NCBI GenBank assembly: GCA_030220185.1
Contig: JASPKZ010010238.1
Location: forward strand, 1 to 64,000
Length of the DNA: 64,000 nucleotides
Direction of reading: 5' to 3'
Origin: Diploptera punctata
Lineage: Eukaryota > Arthropoda > Insecta > Blattodea > Blaberidae
Positions 46,429-57,160 of the stretch are shown here, one piece after another. Position 1 is the first letter of the stretch; each line of letters begins with the position of its first letter. The notes under the pieces are model-generated. The model saw nothing but the letters and a program-made list of their open reading frames with translations. It was not told the origin of the DNA and searched no databases. The position numbers were made by a program, and so were the translations under genes.

Positions 46429-46713
46429 ATCCATAGTAGTTCTGCCCGCGGGTAGGTCTTTCACTGCAATCATAGCATTCTCATGCTATGCTTTGCAGTT
46501 TTACTAGGAAATTATAGGTGTGGTAGCTTCCCGTTGCTTTCCACACCGGTGAAGGATGATGATGAAGGGCCTTAAAGTTCTCCTGAAATTTGTCTTACAG
46601 GTGAGGAAAAACCCCGATTAAGACTTCACCCAGAAAAACTGCCCCGACAGGGGATCGAACCCGGGCCCGCTGCGTGACAAGGCAGTACGCTACCTCGAGG
46701 CTATAGCGGTGGA
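46429..46713 (-). mobile_element. SINE3, full copy
   Basis: B-box-like GGTTCGATCCCC (about 46651-46662). Complete order through to the end gcagaactactatgg, with a (TA)n tract on the 3' side. Confidence 0.85.
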
Positions 46714-46744
46714 CATATAAATAAATAAATAATTAGATATATAA

Positions 46745-47990
46745 TATTTACGAAGTTATTAAAAACAAAGTTACAAAAAGATGTTAAAGACAAATTAGGA
46801 GAAGATCAAAATGGATTCAGACCAGGAAGGTCATGTGTTGACAATATATTTGCAATACAACAGTTAATTGAAAAACGGACTGCAGTTGGAGAAGAAACCC
46901 ACTTGACAATGATAGATTTAGAGAAAGCTTATGACTCAATTCCGAGGAACAAATTATGGGAAGTATTGGAGAAATACAATATTGACAGAAACCTAATAGA
47001 AATTATTAAACAAACCTATAAAGATAACTCCGCTTATGTTAAAATGGGAAATATAATGTCTAATCCTATAAACACCTCAAAGGGATTGAAACAAGGATGC
47101 AGTCTATCACCAATTTTATTTAATATTTATGTAGAATTTATATTAACGAAATGGAAACAAAGCTGCAAAGGTATGGGGATCCCAATAGGCAATAGATTTT
47201 TGCTGACATTACAATTTGCCGATGATCAACTGGTTTTAGCGCAAGACAATTTTGATATGGAATTCATGATAAAAAGGTTGAAAAGCACATATGAATCATG
47301 GGGGTCTCACAGTAAATTTACAAAAAACAGAATATCTGGCAATAAATAGCAATGAAAGAGAAAACTTAGTATTGGAAGATGGAATCCAAATAAAGCAAGT
47401 GAAACAAACTAAATATTTGGGAATGATTATGGATAACATCGAAGGTATAGGCAAAGAGAACATAAAACATAGAATTGAATTGAGTAGCAAAATAATATCA
47501 TCATTAAATTCCATATGGTGGGATAAGCATATTTGGAAAGACACAAAGAAATATATTGGTAAAACATTGGTGGAATCTGTTGCAATGTACGGAAGTGAGG
47601 TATGGACAATCAATAAGTACTACAAGAATAGACTAATAGCTCTAGAAATGGATTATTTACGAAGAAGTGCCAGAAAGTCTAAATTAGAACGTGTCACAAA
47701 TAAGGAAATTAGAAACAAAATGGAAGCAGAAGAAAGCATAATTGAAAGAATTGAGGAGAAGGAATTAAAGTGGTTAGGACATGTTTTAAGAATGGAAGAT
47801 GAGCGATGGCCGAAGCAACTATATGAATGGCATCCTAACAGAAAGAAGAAAAGAGGAAGACCAAGGTTAACATGGAAGGAAAACATGAAGACAGTAATGC
47901 AAGCTAGAGGGCTAAGCATCGAAGATGCCCAAGACCGTAGGCTTTGGAGGTTTGGCACGGGAAGACGGCAGCAGCTGTAAAAACCCGAAG
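46745..47990 (+). pseudogene. RT family E, well preserved with one frameshift
   Basis: Frame 1 (to 47349): QNGFRPGRSCVDNIFAIQQL, THLTMIDLEKAYDSIPRNKL, GLKQGCSLSPILFNIYVEFIL and LQFADDQLVLAQDNFD. A single shift near 47305 (YESWG to LTVNLQ) moves to the frame 47291-47980: QTKYLGMIMDN, AMYGSEVWTINKYYK, LIALEMDYLRRSARKSK, ELKWLGHVLRMEDERWPKQL and RGRPRLTWKENM, then stop. The FADD box is intact. Tail (GATA)n. No endonuclease part. FADDQ and tail type link it to family D. Confidence 0.92.
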
Positions 47991-48039
47991 ATAGATAGAG
48001 ATAGATATATATATATATAGGCATCAAAATAAGGCGCAT

Positions 48040-48050
48040 ATATATATAGG

Positions 48051-48098
<48 letters not shown>

Positions 48099-48316
48099 CA
48101 TAGTAATTCTGCCCGAGGGCAGGTGTGATAGCTTCCCGTTGCTTTCCACACCGGTGAAGGATGATGATGATAATGATGGGCCTTGAAGTTTTCCTGACAT
48201 TTGTCTTACAGGTGAGGAACAACCCCGATAAAAACTTCATCCAGAAAAACTGCCCCGACCGGGGATCGAGCCCGGGTACGCTGCGCAACTAGGCAGCACG
48301 CTACCTCGAGACCACA
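48040..48316 (-). mobile_element. SINE3 with (TA)n tail
   Basis: Imperfect 19-bp TSD: gcatcaaaataaggcgcat (48021-48039) and gcaccaaaataagccgcat (48317-48335). The (TA)n tract 48053-48094 therefore lies inside the insertion at the SINE 3' end. Internal deletion of the ctttcactgcaatcatag segment. Confidence 0.88.
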
Positions 48317-48335
48317 GCACCAAAATAAGCCGCAT

Positions 48336-48822
48336 CCGTTCTAAGAAAAATTAACATATAGGCCTATATTATTTTTATTGTACTTACATCTATGTACCGA
48401 TATCTCGCATACCGGTATAGGAAATAATCCTAGCTTAAAAAAACAGAATATTTACCACATTTCAGTCCACTAAACGATTTTTTCGTTATTTTTATTTCAT
48501 TTCTTGAAGGTATCCAACGTTGCACATAATATTCGTCCAATCAATACTTTAATGCAGTCTTTGGCAAAACGCACAAATTTAATCGTAGCTACGTCGAGAT
48601 CCTAGACTTGATATTTTCCGCCCTAATTTATTATTAATGTATTATTGGCATAAAATAGGTTTTCTTATGTGTCCAAATTCTTAGAACACAACTTGGTTAG
48701 AAGCTAACGAAACAATATAGGCCTCCAAAATGCTATTGCCAAAATACCCTTAAAAGATTATATTATTGCATTAAAATTGGACTTTCAGCTTCATCTGTAA
48801 TGTTGAAAACGAGAAAAAATAA
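48336..48822. other. Unassigned stretch
   Basis: No feature recognised. Confidence 0.4.
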
Positions 48823-49256
48823 ATATGAAATTATTGAATTGTCACGGGTCCTTTACAAGTATGCAAAGTTTCAAGTCGGTCCAATGTCTCTAAGTGAGTG
48901 AAAATCGTGTTAAAAAATTCCGTTACATAAATACAAAAACACTTTTTTTGATTTTCTGATGATTCTGGCCAGGATTTTAGAAAATTAATATGAAATTATT
49001 GTATTGTCACGGGTCCTTTACAAGTATACAAAGTGTCAAGTCTATCCTATGTTTCTAAAGTGGGTGAAAATCGTGTTCAAAGATTCCGATACATAAATAC
49101 AAAGACACTTATTTTAATTTTCTGATGATTCTGGCCAGGATTTTAGAAAATAAATATGAAATTATTGTATTGTCACGGGTCCTTTACAAGTATACAAAAT
49201 TTCAAGTCGATCCAATTATTTTAAGTGGGTGAAAAATGCGATGGAAGATTCAGTTA
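48823..49256. repeat. 165-bp tandem repeat, about 2.6 units
   Basis: tgaaattattg recurs at 48826, 48991 and 49157 (period 165-166), each unit containing tgtcacgggtcctttacaag and gattctggccaggatttt. It ends in (GATA)n at 49257-49276. Possibly the 3' UTR repeats of a non-LTR element. Confidence 0.85.
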
Positions 49257-49276
49257 CATAGATAGATAGATAGATA

Positions 49277-49665
49277 CAGGTCAAACTTATATAAAGCGTG
49301 TAATAATTTTTAACGGCGAAATTATATAAAAGTCATGGTAGCGAATATAATCAGCAACATTTTTGCAATTAAAACTTGAACCAAATGCTGTGTTTATTTT
49401 CAGCCAATGTGACAGTTACACTAAATTAATCTTTGGACTTGAAAAAATACATAAAACATGCTATAATTATACAATTTCGACGTAATAGCCATCATATGCA
49501 TAGTTTCATATGAAGAACTTTTATTGTATGTTCTATTATTTTCATGTAATTTTTAATCTCTTAAATTATTTAAATACATATAACGTATACTACAGTAGGC
49601 CTACATTCCTTCAGTAGTCAACCATCGCCCCTGATAACGCTCTTCCTTCGTTTTTAGCTCTTGAT
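49277..49665. other. Unassigned stretch
   Basis: No feature recognised. Confidence 0.4.
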
Positions 49666-50646
49666 GACTATTTAACGCATGTCGCAAATGGTAGTCAATG
49701 ACCAATCACGTTTCAATGAATTCTGTTTTACACCAACGGCAGTTGTGTTTCACCTAGCTCTTTATCGGTTTCTCTTTATCAGCTCCTGCTTTTGTGATAA
49801 AGAAAGCTCCTCCTTTTTTAATATTCTGAACATTATTTTTCTACAACAAATACATTGAATATAGCAAATAATGAATAGATTCAGTGATTTTACTGAGTTT
49901 TTATTCAAAATATAAATTATTAACCTATAATGCTGATTATAATAGTTTGATCCGATTGAGGGTCTTTCCACTTTTCAGCGGTTGCCCTTTTACCAGCCGG
50001 CTGCTGGCCCTTCACATCCACATGTGTCAATCACAGAGGTAGATGATCAACAACCAGTGAAGGGGTGACATGTGGTTAGCATGTCGAGTCCCCCAGCCGT
50101 TATAGCTGGTTCCTCAACCTGGAGCCGCTACTTATTGTAGCTACCCAATTGCCTCACGATGCTGGGTGGGCACCGGTCCCATACTGGCCGAAATACCATG
50201 AGAAAATTTCTTCCCCCACGGAGACTCGAACCAGCGCAAGTCCCGTAGCTCTGCGCCAAGGCTTCCTACCTTAACCGCTCGGCTACGGCGCGGGACATAT
50301 TATAATAGTTTGATGTGTTTCATTATTTCTCCACTAGAGTGCATTCTTACAATATTGCGATCCTATTTGGCAATAAATAATATGATCGAGTTGCAGTGAA
50401 TATACATAACCTCACATTTCTAATTTGTTTCCAAACATCGCCGTTTACATTAACTATATAAATATTTTAAAACACCGGTAGCTATATTCAATTAATTATT
50501 TTTTAGTAAAGAGCTTAATTTTATTCGTTAAACAGTCCTAACAAATGCCACTCTTGATTTCCAAATTCTCTAGATAAATTCACTCCTCACTTCGAGAGTC
50601 GTGAATTTATCGATAATTTGGAAATCACTCGTGGCATTACTTATGA
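49666..50646 (+). mobile_element. Helentron-like element, copy 6, with SINE1 inside
   Basis: Starts GACTATTTAACGCATG. The subterminal gttaaacagtcc (50528-50539) is followed by the complete stem-loop (about 50546-50640). SINE1 occupies 49952-50298. The 3' end has landed in the decayed ORF at 50647-51200. Confidence 0.78.
49952..50298 (-). mobile_element. SINE1, full copy
   Basis: Complete from the tcccgcgccgtagccgagcg head to the gaccctcaatcgg end. Exact 16-bp TSD attataatagtttgat (49936-49951, 50299-50314). Confidence 0.95.
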
Positions 50647-51200
50647 AAATGTTCTCCTTGCTCATCCCTAACAGCTCCATGGTTTCGAGAAACGTATCAA
50701 GGTGACTATTGAGGAAGTGAATCTTAACGCTCCTTTTATAATAAATCTCAGGGAAAGACAACATCATTTGAACCAGAATTTTATAATTTTCGGTTTTTTT
50801 ATACAAAGGAAATTATTTATTATTGCCACAAAAGACAGCCATGCTGCTGTCTCCACTTTATTCATCTTCCTGGCAATTTTTTCTTCACGTTTGATGGATC
50901 GAATTTGAGGCTCATCGAATACATCTGTTATTTTCTGAAAAGCAAGGAAGGAAAATCAGAAATAATATGTTGAAAGTGCTTACTTTTCTATTCAAAGGCT
51001 TAAAAAACTGCTCCATTAAGCCAATTTGGATGTGAAGCTGGGAGGAAATGATCCTGTCTCGAGTTATTATAGTTTCATTCACAATTTATAGCATCCTACT
51101 TCCAGAACCTTACGTTTCAGTAACTCATTCTGTGTCCAGTGTTTTCCCAAGCTTGGCTGCCTCACAAACAGAAAGCAAGGATACTTCGTGAAAACTCGCT
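50647..51200 (-). pseudogene. Decayed copy of a widespread multicopy insect ORF (unknown function)
   Basis: Antisense pieces in order: HWTQNELLKRKVLEVG, LHIQIGLMEQFFKPLNRK, HFQHIISDFPS, FDEPQIRSIKREEK, ETAAWLSFVAIINNFL, KTENYKILVQMMLSF, KIHFLNSHLDTFLE and NHGAVRDEQGEHFH. I recognise this order (LHIKLG, FPxxxxAK, GPQIR, AWxSF, FLGN, MSLKIHFLHSHLDFFPENLG, SDEHGERFHQDI) as a protein family repeated in many arthropod genomes, thought to be mobile-element-linked; its function is unknown to me. At least three frame changes. The C-terminus is cut off by the Helentron-like element. Confidence 0.7.
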
Positions 51201-51457
51201 GTTGTCCAAGAAGGAAATTTACCATTTTTGGATGCACACAAATGATTCAGTAATGCTCCTGATACTTCAGTAAGACGAGGGTAACTTTTATAACATTATA
51301 CTCTTCTCGCAAATGAACTGAATGAGCAATTCGATTCTCTCCATGAACCAATCAATTGATTTGGTGTTCATTTGATGAAAATTCACTGTTTACTTAATAA
51401 ATAAATCTATCAAAATTTTGAATGATTTTAATAAATATTTATTTTGTTTAACATTTG
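51201..51457. other. Unassigned stretch
   Basis: May contain a further, unrecognisable part of the decayed ORF downstream of it. Otherwise nothing seen. Confidence 0.35.
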
Positions 51458-51600
51458 TAGTAGTAGTAGTAGGACTTTATTAGACAAAAATTAAGATATT
51501 TACAATATTATTTACAAATATGGGTCGCACGGGCAGTAAGCCGTACGTGCTGTTGACAGTCCGTTACAATAAAGTAATAATTGGTACTAGTGTAAAGAAA
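51458..51600 (-). mobile_element. Retroposon Z-like 3' end with (TAC)n tail
   Basis: On the minus strand the end is ...ttgtctaataaagtcc(TAC)n, the same AATAAA-plus-triplet layout as 32362 and 41483. Body different. Confidence 0.4.
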
Positions 51601-51605
51601 AATAA

Positions 51606-51898
51606 ACAAAAACAGCAATAACATTACAATTACATAAAGAAAACACAATAAAAATATTACAATTAAATAATAACACAATAGCATTATACACTAAAAACAT
51701 TAACATTACAATTACATAAAGAAAACACAATAATATTACAATTAAGTAATAACACAATAGCAATAACATTATAATTACATAAAGAAAACACAATAATAAT
51801 ATTACAATTAAATAATAACACAATAGCATTATACACTAAAAACAAACACAATAGCATTATACACTAAAAACATTAACATTACAATTACATAAAGAAAA
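51606..51898. repeat. AT-rich minisatellite
   Basis: Irregular tandem units built from cattacaattacataaag, acacaataatattacaatta and cacaatagcattatacact, present three to four times. An antisense ORF over it is spurious. Confidence 0.85.
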
Positions 51899-51901
51899 TT
51901 A

Positions 51902-51950
51902 ACATTTGTAACAGCTGTTTCAATACACTGCATCTCCTTCAGACAAATGT
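51902..51950 (-). ncRNA. Hammerhead-like motif, reverse copy
   Basis: Minus strand: helix I ACATTTGT/ACAAATGT (51943-51950 with 51902-51909) is perfect over 8 bp. The core is CTGAAGG (consensus CTGANGA, last base changed). A short helix II with wobble pairs follows, then GAAAC (51917-51921), ACAGCTGT and a GTT cleavage position. Consistent with a Penelope-type minimal hammerhead that has lost one core base. Confidence 0.6.
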
Positions 51951-51982
51951 CATACATACAAATAAATTTATTTTTATTTATG

Positions 51983-52024
51983 ACATTCGTCTGAAGAAGA
52001 TACATAAACAGTTGTTACGAATGT
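51983..52024 (+). ncRNA. Hammerhead-like motif, forward copy
   Basis: Helix I ACATTCGT (51983-51990) pairs perfectly with ACGAATGT (52017-52024). The core is CTGAAGA (51991-51997). Helix II is eroded and the expected GAAA reads TAAA, so the core is broken. The motif is inverted relative to the copy at 51902, with about 30 bp between them. Confidence 0.55.
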
Positions 52025-52249
52025 TAGGAAAATAAATATTTATCAAAATCATACAAAACTCTGATAGTTTTATTTATTACATCTCTCCATAAACATTCTC
52101 GTTGTGTAACAGAACACATTTCAGACTCCGTTTAGAGCTATCAAGAAATAGCCGCCATTATATTGAACTGTAAACGATAATACTTAATTGGTTGAGAAGG
52201 CTACTGATATTTTGATCACGCTTTCTGAAATGGGATACTTTAGTCGACC
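52025..52249. other. Spacer after the hammerhead-like pair
   Basis: Nothing recognised. Confidence 0.4.
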
Positions 52250-52261
52250 GGTGAAATAGAT

Positions 52262-52579
52262 CCGATTCCGATTGAGGGTATTTCCACTTTTCAGCGGTTG
52301 CCCTTTTACCAGCCGGCTGCTGGCCCTTCACATCCACATGTGTCAATCACAGAGGTAGATGATCAACAGCCAGTGTAGGGGTGACATGTGGTTAGCATGT
52401 CGAGTCCCCCAGCCGTTATAGCTGGTTCCTCAACCTGGAGCCGCTACTTATTGTAGCTACCCAATTGCCTCACGATGCTGGGTGGGCACCGGTCCCATAC
52501 TGCCCGAAATACCATGAGAAAATTTCTTCCCCCATGAAGACTCGAACCAGCGCAAGTCCCGTAGCTTTGCGCCAAGGCT
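52262..52579 (-). mobile_element. SINE1, 5'-truncated
   Basis: 12-bp TSD ggtgaaatagat (52250-52261, 52580-52591). Lacks the A box but keeps the B box and the standard 3' end. Confidence 0.93.
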
Positions 52580-52591
52580 GGTGAAATAGAT

Positions 52592-53450
52592 ACTTTTGTT
52601 AATGCCTAAAGACTACAAACTCAGCTGTTTTCTTTTGTATACCCAAATCCCTTACTAAGACATTCAATTCGGGTTGGCTAAATTACTGATGGGCTGAAGA
52701 CTGCTTGGCATCATAAGAAAATGCTTCAGATACTGCAAACGATTTTTCGTGCATCTTATCACAAACTCTATGATGACCATGTTCATTTTCTTCAACCGTA
52801 GAAAAAAACTCTAAAAACTGGAACCCGGAATGTCTGTCAGAGTATGGAATAGGTCGCATTCTTCTTCTTTTTCTTCTTCTTCTTCCTCTTTTTCTTTTCT
52901 TCTTTTTCTTTTCGTTCTTCTTCTTCTTCACGCTTTAAGCATATTTACTAGCCTGTTCTGGCTACACATTACTGCTGTTTCCATCTTTTCTTTGCTATCT
53001 CTTTGGAGCTTGTATATATTTTTAAATATCCTCTGAGTACGATACTAAAGTTCTGCAGGGTTAGTCCTTTGGAGAGGCTGCCTCGTTAAAGCACTTGGAT
53101 CTGCTTCCATGTGTTTTTTATCCCAACAAGGAGGGTTGCCTCTTCCGCCTTCTGCCATTGAGGACTTGCTGAACGGATAGTATGATAGGCCTATGTGATC
53201 ATATGCCTTTTTTTCTTGCCGATGCCCTTTGTATTGGTCAGGCAGAAATAACAATGACTACTGTAGTCCATGGGTTCATGTCAAACTATGGAATCAACAA
53301 AATACATACCTTACGTTCTTCTTTAATCCAGTTAGGAAGTATTTCCTCATAATTTTGTCACAGAATAACAGGAGTCCAATCATTGATTGCTAAGGGAAAA
53401 TAGACAACATATTTATGTTCACAAATTATTGAATATTACAACTTTGACTT
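52592..53450. other. Unassigned stretch with (TTC)n
   Basis: A pyrimidine tract at 52860-52935 gives a false Lys/Arg- or Ser-rich ORF. The remainder is unassigned. Confidence 0.4.
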
Positions 53451-53730
53451 TTTAGATCCGGTCACAAGTAAAATTGTACTGGACAATAACATTTTGGAGC
53501 AGGTGAATAATTTTACATATCTAGGATGGAATATCTCATATGAAGAAGAAAAGGATGTAAATGCAAAAATATATAAATTTTTAAGAATTTTAGGGTTAAT
53601 AAATTCTATCTTCAAGCCACAGTTAGTCCAAAAGCATTCAAAACTAAAAGTGTATAAAACACTGGCTCTTCCAACTCTTTTGTATGGTAGCGAAGTATGG
53701 ACATTGAAACAGAAGGATATACAGAGACTT

Positions 53731-54330
53731 GCATGTTTGACGCATTAGACAGTAAAATGCCTTCTCTGCTGAGCAAGTTGTATGCTAATACGATTTTGCT
53801 TACTCAGAAATCTGTTCATGCGATAATAATTGGTTAAATTTGTAAGCTACCTGCGGAGGTAGCTTAAATGAGCAACTCAAATTAAAATCCCGAAGGGAAC
53901 CGACGGGAACCGATGGTAATCGATGTACTTTGCTGCTTTATCCAACATTTATCCAAGATGTCGGACTTTGAAGACTTCGATCATGTTTTCGGTATACACG
54001 GAGAAGAGGAATTTGATAGAGTCTACCAAAGAATTCAACTGGAAGAACAGGAGAATCGGCGTAATATTGCGTGTCGCAGACGTGTTTGTATACGGTATTA
54101 TTTGCGGGATGCAAGCATAAATGCATTCTTCTATAGCAGACGAAAATAACGGAAGTGGTTTAATCGCTGAGAATTCTGGGTAATTCGTTGCCAATATTAC
54201 GAAAACGTCGACTCTCGTGCATGACCGATAAGTCGGCCGTTAATTCGTTCTTAGCAATTGCTCACGGTGAATCAGCTCACTAGTGATTGGAAGTAATTTG
54301 AGTAGAGAGTAATGTTCTAACATACGACCC
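53731..54330 (+). mobile_element. Harbinger-like MITE, copy B
   Basis: The boundaries come from RT-H copy 1: cagagactt|agatctg is split here by 600 bp with ctt on both sides (3-bp TSD). The ends GCATGTTTGACGCATT and (reverse) GTATGTTAGAACATT are imperfect inverted repeats. Contains the short ORF 53958-54149. Confidence 0.7.
53958..54149 (+). CDS. Short ORF of the Harbinger-like MITE (63 aa)
   Basis: Starts MSDFEDFDHVFGIHGEEEFD, then an RVYQRIQLEEQENRRNIA stretch, a basic RRRVCIRYYLRD block and a tail INAFFYSRRK. The stop of copy A (after LRSKP) is bypassed by a small indel, giving a longer end. Same start and frame as copy A. Function unknown; possibly a leftover N-terminal exon of a PIF/Harbinger gene. 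Confidence 0.45.
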   Translation: MSDFEDFDHVFGIHGEEEFDRVYQRIQLEEQENRRNIACRRRVCIRYYLRDASINAFFYSRRK

Positions 54331-54650
54331 TTAGATCTGCTGAAATGAGATACCTTCGGAGGACTGCAGGATACACACTACTAGATCACAAAAAAAAAAT
54401 GAAGACATCTTAGAAGAATTACACATTGAACCTTTAGAACACAAAATTTCTGATTATAAGTCAAGATGGATGCAACATGTTCATCGAATGGAAGATCACA
54501 GAATACCCAAACAAATGTTAAGATATCAACCTGCAGGAAGAAGAAGACCAGGACGTCCACTCAAAAGGCTTTTGGATGGTGTTTCTCTTGAGCCCGAAAC
54601 AGGTCAACAAATGACCTAAATTCCTGAATGATGATGATGGTGATGACTTT

Positions 54651-55123
54651 GGAATGTGTATATAATTGAAGGCATAACTATTTTTAATTTTATGTCTACT
54701 CTAAGATGCTATGAATCAATTAAAAAAACTGGATGCTTTTTTTAGATAATATTTTTTTTTCCATTTAAATAAAATAAAATTATACAAAAATGATGTTTGT
54801 AAAACATTAATTACCATGTAGTTATGACAAATGTAAGCGTCGTTGCCCTTTAACTTCAATTTGTACACTAATGGATGTCATTAACCGTAACAAAAATAAA
54901 TTATAACTAGATGAAAGCTAGAGATACAAAAAAACTGATTTCAAATTTGGAAACAGCGATTCAGAAATAATCAGTAATAGTTCTATACCCTCATGCAACA
55001 AAAAAAGGGAAAAAATCAAAACAAGTTGTTGCACAGTGTAATTTATTTTCGGTTTTTAACCACGATAATGAAGTTTGAATCAAACTGTCTACTGTATTAA
55101 TTTTTTCAAATATTTTTCTATAT
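54651..55123. other. Unassigned stretch
   Basis: AT-rich; nothing recognised. Confidence 0.4.
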
Positions 55124-56535
55124 GACTATTTAACTCATGCCCCAAATGGCAATCGATGACAAATCACATTTAAATGAATTTTGATTTACAACCAATCACA
55201 GTCTTTTTCGGCTCGATTTTATCACTTTTCTATTATTTAGTGGCTTCCAGATTGTATATATAGTGCACGAATGTAACCAGATTCTGCCTGCGAGAGATAA
55301 TATAAAAACATTCGTAGCAATTGATTATACCAAAAAAAAAAGCAACCACTGTTTGCACTTTCTTAAACGTATTATTACTCAGGAATTAACATTGCAGAAT
55401 AATATAATTGACATATTTACATCATAGGGAATCAGAAATTAATTAATAACCTGTAATCATGTGTTTCATTTTTTTCTGCACTAGGGTGCATTCCTACAAT
55501 TAGATTCTATTGGACAATAAATATGAACTGGTTGCAGTGATGAACAAATGAAATATAACGTTTCTCATTTGTTTTCAAACTCCGCCGTTTACATTAAATA
55601 TATAAATATTTTAAAATAACTATATTTGAATAATGATTTGTGAGTAAACATATCAATTTTATTCGTTAAATAGTCCTAACAAATGCCACTCTTGATTTCC
55701 AAATTCTCATAAGTAATGCCACGAGTGATTTCCAAATTATCGAGAAGTTCACGACTCACGAATTGAGGAGTGAATTTATCTAGAGAATTTAGAAATCAAG
55801 AGTGGCATTTGTTAGGAATATTTAACTAATAAAATTAAGCTGTTTACTCACAAATCATTATTTAACTATAGTTATTTTAAAATATTTATATATTTAATGT
55901 AAACGGCGATGTTTGAAAACAAATGAGAAACGATAGGTACGCTTCATCTGCTTCTTTTGTTTATCACTGCAACCAGATCATACTATTTATTGCCAAAGGA
56001 ACCCAATATTGTAAGAATGCTCTCTAGTGGAGAAAAATGAAACACATCAAACTGTATATTAATTCATTTCTGATGTCGTATGATGTAAATATGGCAATTA
56101 TATTTTCCTGGATTATTACCTGGGAAAAAAAATACATTTAAGGAAGTGCAAACAGTTGTTTCTTTTTTTGGTGGTATAATAAATTGCTACAAATGTTTTT
56201 ATATTAACTCCTGCAAGCGCTATGTGTTGATATCTATGCACTATATATACAATCTGGTAGCCGCATTTCTTATGGGCTCAGTCACTGCAAAAATAATGGT
56301 CAGACCTGTTCAGAATATTAAAAAGGAGGAGCTTTCTTTAATATGGTAAATATAACACTGATAAATATTTCGTGAAACACGACTCTGATTGGTTGTAAAA
56401 CAGAAATCATTGAAACGTGATTGGTCATTGACTCCCATTTGGGGCATGAGTTAAATAGTCTAGATAAATTCACTCCTCACTTCTTGAGTCATGAGTTTAT
56501 CGATGATTTGGAAATCACTTGTGGAATTACTTCTG
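55124..56535 (+). mobile_element. Helentron-like element, copy 7, split by copy 8
   Basis: Copy 7 runs from GACTATTTAAC at 55124 into the first arm of its stem-loop (to about 55707). It resumes at 56461 with the loop, second arm and a mutated terminus near 56535. The break lies between aaattctc and tagataaatt of the stem. Confidence 0.75.
55708..56460 (-). mobile_element. Helentron-like element, copy 8, nested in copy 7
   Basis: Complete reverse copy from GACTATTTAAC (56460) to ATTACTTATG (55708), with its own stem-loop at about 55715-55812. Inserted in the hairpin of copy 7. Confidence 0.78.
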
Positions 56536-57152
56536 ATATTTAACTGATGCCCCATATGGGAGCCAATGATCAATCATGTATCAATGAATTTTGTTTTTAC
56601 AACCAATAAAAGTCGTGTTTCACTTCGATCATAATCGAATTCTCTTTACCGCTTCCTGCTTTTGAGATAAAGGAATATCCTCCTTTTCAATATTCTGAAC
56701 AGATCAGAGTATTATTTTTCAGTGATTGACTCTCCAACAAATACATTACATATAGCCAATAATGAACAGATTCCTTCAAACTACACATTTTATAAGTTGA
56801 ATAATTGTTTTTAAATTATGATTTTACTGAGTTGTTTACTAAGAAAACAAATTAACAACCTATAATGTTGGTTATAATATACAGTTTGATATGTTTCATT
56901 TTTTTCTTCACTAGGGTGCATTTTTACAATATTGTAATCCTATTTGGCAAAATAAATATGATCAAGTTGCAGTGAATGAACAAATGACACACAACCACAC
57001 ATCTGATTTGTTTTCAAACATCGCCGTTTACATTACATTTATAAATATTTTAAAATACTGCTAAATAACTTAATTTGATTCGTTAAATAATCCTAATAAA
57101 TGCCACTCTTTATTTCAAAACCCTCTAGATAAATTCAGTCGTGACATTACTT
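56536..57152 (+). mobile_element. Helentron-like element, copy 9, diverged
   Basis: Starts atatttaactgatgcccc directly after copy 7 and ends at a much-eroded stem region (gacattacttatga, about 57143-57156). Older, more diverged subfamily. Confidence 0.65.
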
Positions 57153-57160
57153 ATGACAAC

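Larger units (their letters stand above)
53452..54648 (+). pseudogene. RT family H, copy 2, split by MITE
   Basis: 53452-53730 aligns with 32670-32942 and 54331-54648 with 32940-33250; between them lies the Harbinger-like MITE. The joined order reads NNFTYLGWNISYEEEKDV, LPTLLYGSEVWTLKQKDIQRL | RSAEMRYLRRTAGYTLLD, then a frameshift at an A run. Ends in (ATG)n. Confidence 0.9.

Noticed and set aside
48823..49256. CRISPR-like array
   Set aside because: Only 2.6 directly adjoining 165-bp units, no short repeats with unique spacers, and a clearly eukaryotic context.
50930..51000. Possible intron in the decayed ORF (GTAAGC donor, TTTTCAG acceptor on the minus strand)
   Set aside because: Reading through in another frame restores family-like motifs (HFQHIISDFPS), so a frameshift explains it better than splicing.
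52683..53036. Lys/Arg-rich and Ser-rich ORFs
   Set aside because: Produced by the (TTC)n tract at 52860-52935.
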